Assembly (NCBI GenBank): GCA_004552725.1
Contig: SFNM01000052.1
Coordinates: 1 to 13,301 of the forward strand
Direction of reading: 5' to 3'
DNA length: 13,301 nucleotides
Source of the DNA: Bacteroidales bacterium
Lineage (GTDB): Bacteria; Bacteroidota; Bacteroidia; Bacteroidales; Muribaculaceae
The position numbers and the translations under genes are program-made. Position 1 is the first letter of the stretch. Every line of letters starts with the position of its first letter. Positions 12,882-13,301 of this stretch are shown in pieces. The notes beneath the pieces were generated by a model. That model was not told the DNA's origin. It worked only from the letters and a program-made list of their open reading frames with translations, and searched no databases.

Positions 12882-13165
12882 AAACCTTACACGCCTCTTC
12901 GCAATACAAAAAGGATATTAAAAGGTATCGCAATAATCCTAAAAAAATCGAGCGACTGTTTAAAATATTAAAATATTTACAGGAAGAAACTCCCATACCG
13001 AATGAATATCATCCACATGAATTAACCGGTGATTACTCGGGGTGTATGGAATGTCATATTGAATCTGATTATCTACTTATTTGGCTTGATCCTGATACAG
13101 ATCAAATTGATTTGTTGAGACTTGGTTCTCATTCAGAATTATTCGGGAAAGGATTAAAACGATAA
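12878..13165 (+). CDS. YafQ-family mRNA interferase toxin
   Basis: The protein has 95 residues, the normal size for YafQ/RelE-superfamily toxins, which cut mRNA in the ribosomal A site. The YafQ pattern is clear: 'YKKDIKRYRNNPKKIERLFKILKYLQ' forms the two N-terminal helices, then H47 in 'HPHELTGDY', H60 and D64 in 'ECHIESDYLLIW', and H85/F89 in 'RLGSHSELFG'. These match, in identity and nearly in spacing, the catalytic residues reported for E. coli YafQ (H50, H63, D67, H87, F91), so the toxin should be active. It is coupled to the antitoxin by a 4-bp overlap. No gene symbol is given because orthology is not shown. Confidence 0.9.
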   Translation: MKTLHASSQYKKDIKRYRNNPKKIERLFKILKYLQEETPIPNEYHPHELTGDYSGCMECHIESDYLLIWLDPDTDQIDLLRLGSHSELFGKGLKR

Positions 13166-13185
13166 GGATTGAGCTGAAACGAAGG

Positions 13186-13210
13186 AAATTTGGTTTTTTG
13201 GGCCAAATTT
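13186..13210 (+). terminator. Hairpin AAATTTGG / CCAAATTT after the toxin gene
   Basis: A perfect 8-bp inverted repeat (13186-13193 with 13203-13210) with a 9-nt loop lies 20 bp after the toxin stop and ends in TTTT. It is AT-rich for an intrinsic terminator, but the position is right. It also borders the next promoter. Confidence 0.4.
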
Positions 13211-13242
13211 TGCTGTTATGTCGCGACATTTTTGTAAATTTG
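13209..13242 (+). promoter_or_regulatory. Probable promoter of the valS-like gene
   Basis: TAAATTTG at 13235-13242 is a perfect -7 box about 30 bp before the ATG at 13272. The nearest TTTG (13209-13212) is 22 bp upstream, slightly longer than the preferred spacing. Confidence 0.5.
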
Positions 13243-13271
13243 CACTTGTTTTCAAAATTAATCACTATACA

Positions 13272-13301
13272 ATGAAAGAATTAGCCACGGTTTACAACCC
13301 C
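13272..13301 (+). CDS. valS: Start of a gene, probably valyl-tRNA synthetase (10 codons only)
   Basis: Only MKELATVYNP is present before the window ends. 'ELA..YNP' at the extreme N-terminus is what I expect for valyl-tRNA synthetase of Bacteroidetes, where it leads into 'VE.KWY..W'. A consensus -7 box lies just upstream. Ten residues are too few for certainty. Confidence 0.6.
   Translation, partial: MKELATVYNP

Overview
The window looks like a chromosome segment from a Bacteroidales gut bacterium, possibly Muribaculaceae-like. The evidence is promoter motifs of the Bacteroidetes type (TTG or TTTG, about 19-20 bp, then TAnnTTTG), start codons without Shine-Dalgarno sequences, the gene families present, and the layout MerR / M23 peptidase / alaS. 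The family-level placement is inference only.

Left half (1-6589), housekeeping. A partial MerR-type regulator and a membrane-anchored M23 peptidase lie on the minus strand. They diverge from a tightly packed plus-strand operon: alaS, an exported esterase, recF, a DUF721 (DciA-like) gene and a hotdog thioesterase. The first four overlap at stop/start codons (TAATG, ATGA, ATGA); the fifth follows after 12 bp.

Middle (6590-10366), accessory and mosaic in base composition. A good promoter precedes a lipoprotein gene. Then come an unrecognised AT-rich cytoplasmic protein and a signal-peptide-bearing, drastically shortened Rhs core fused to an AT-rich C-terminal domain. That domain carries a perfect JAMM metalloprotease signature (HxHx7SxxD). 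A small exported protein, the candidate immunity protein, follows, then a 73-codon GC-rich ORF and about 250 bp of hairpin-rich non-coding DNA. This looks like a polymorphic toxin locus.

Right part (10367-13301). A CbxX/SpoVK-type AAA+ ATPase with a long beta-rich N-terminal region is on the minus strand. A good minus-strand promoter lies about 300 bp upstream of its start codon. Between promoter and gene sits a 274-bp element bounded by perfect 17-bp inverted repeats and packed with further nested perfect stems. As RNA, the outer helix would cover the bases just before the AAA+ start codon, so the element is either a riboregulatory leader or an inserted MITE-like element. Divergently there is a RelB-like/YafQ toxin-antitoxin pair with its own promoter and a palindromic candidate operator. 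The window ends 10 codons into a gene that starts like valS.

The strongest leads are the structured leader of the AAA+ gene and the minimal secreted Rhs-JAB toxin with its candidate immunity partner.
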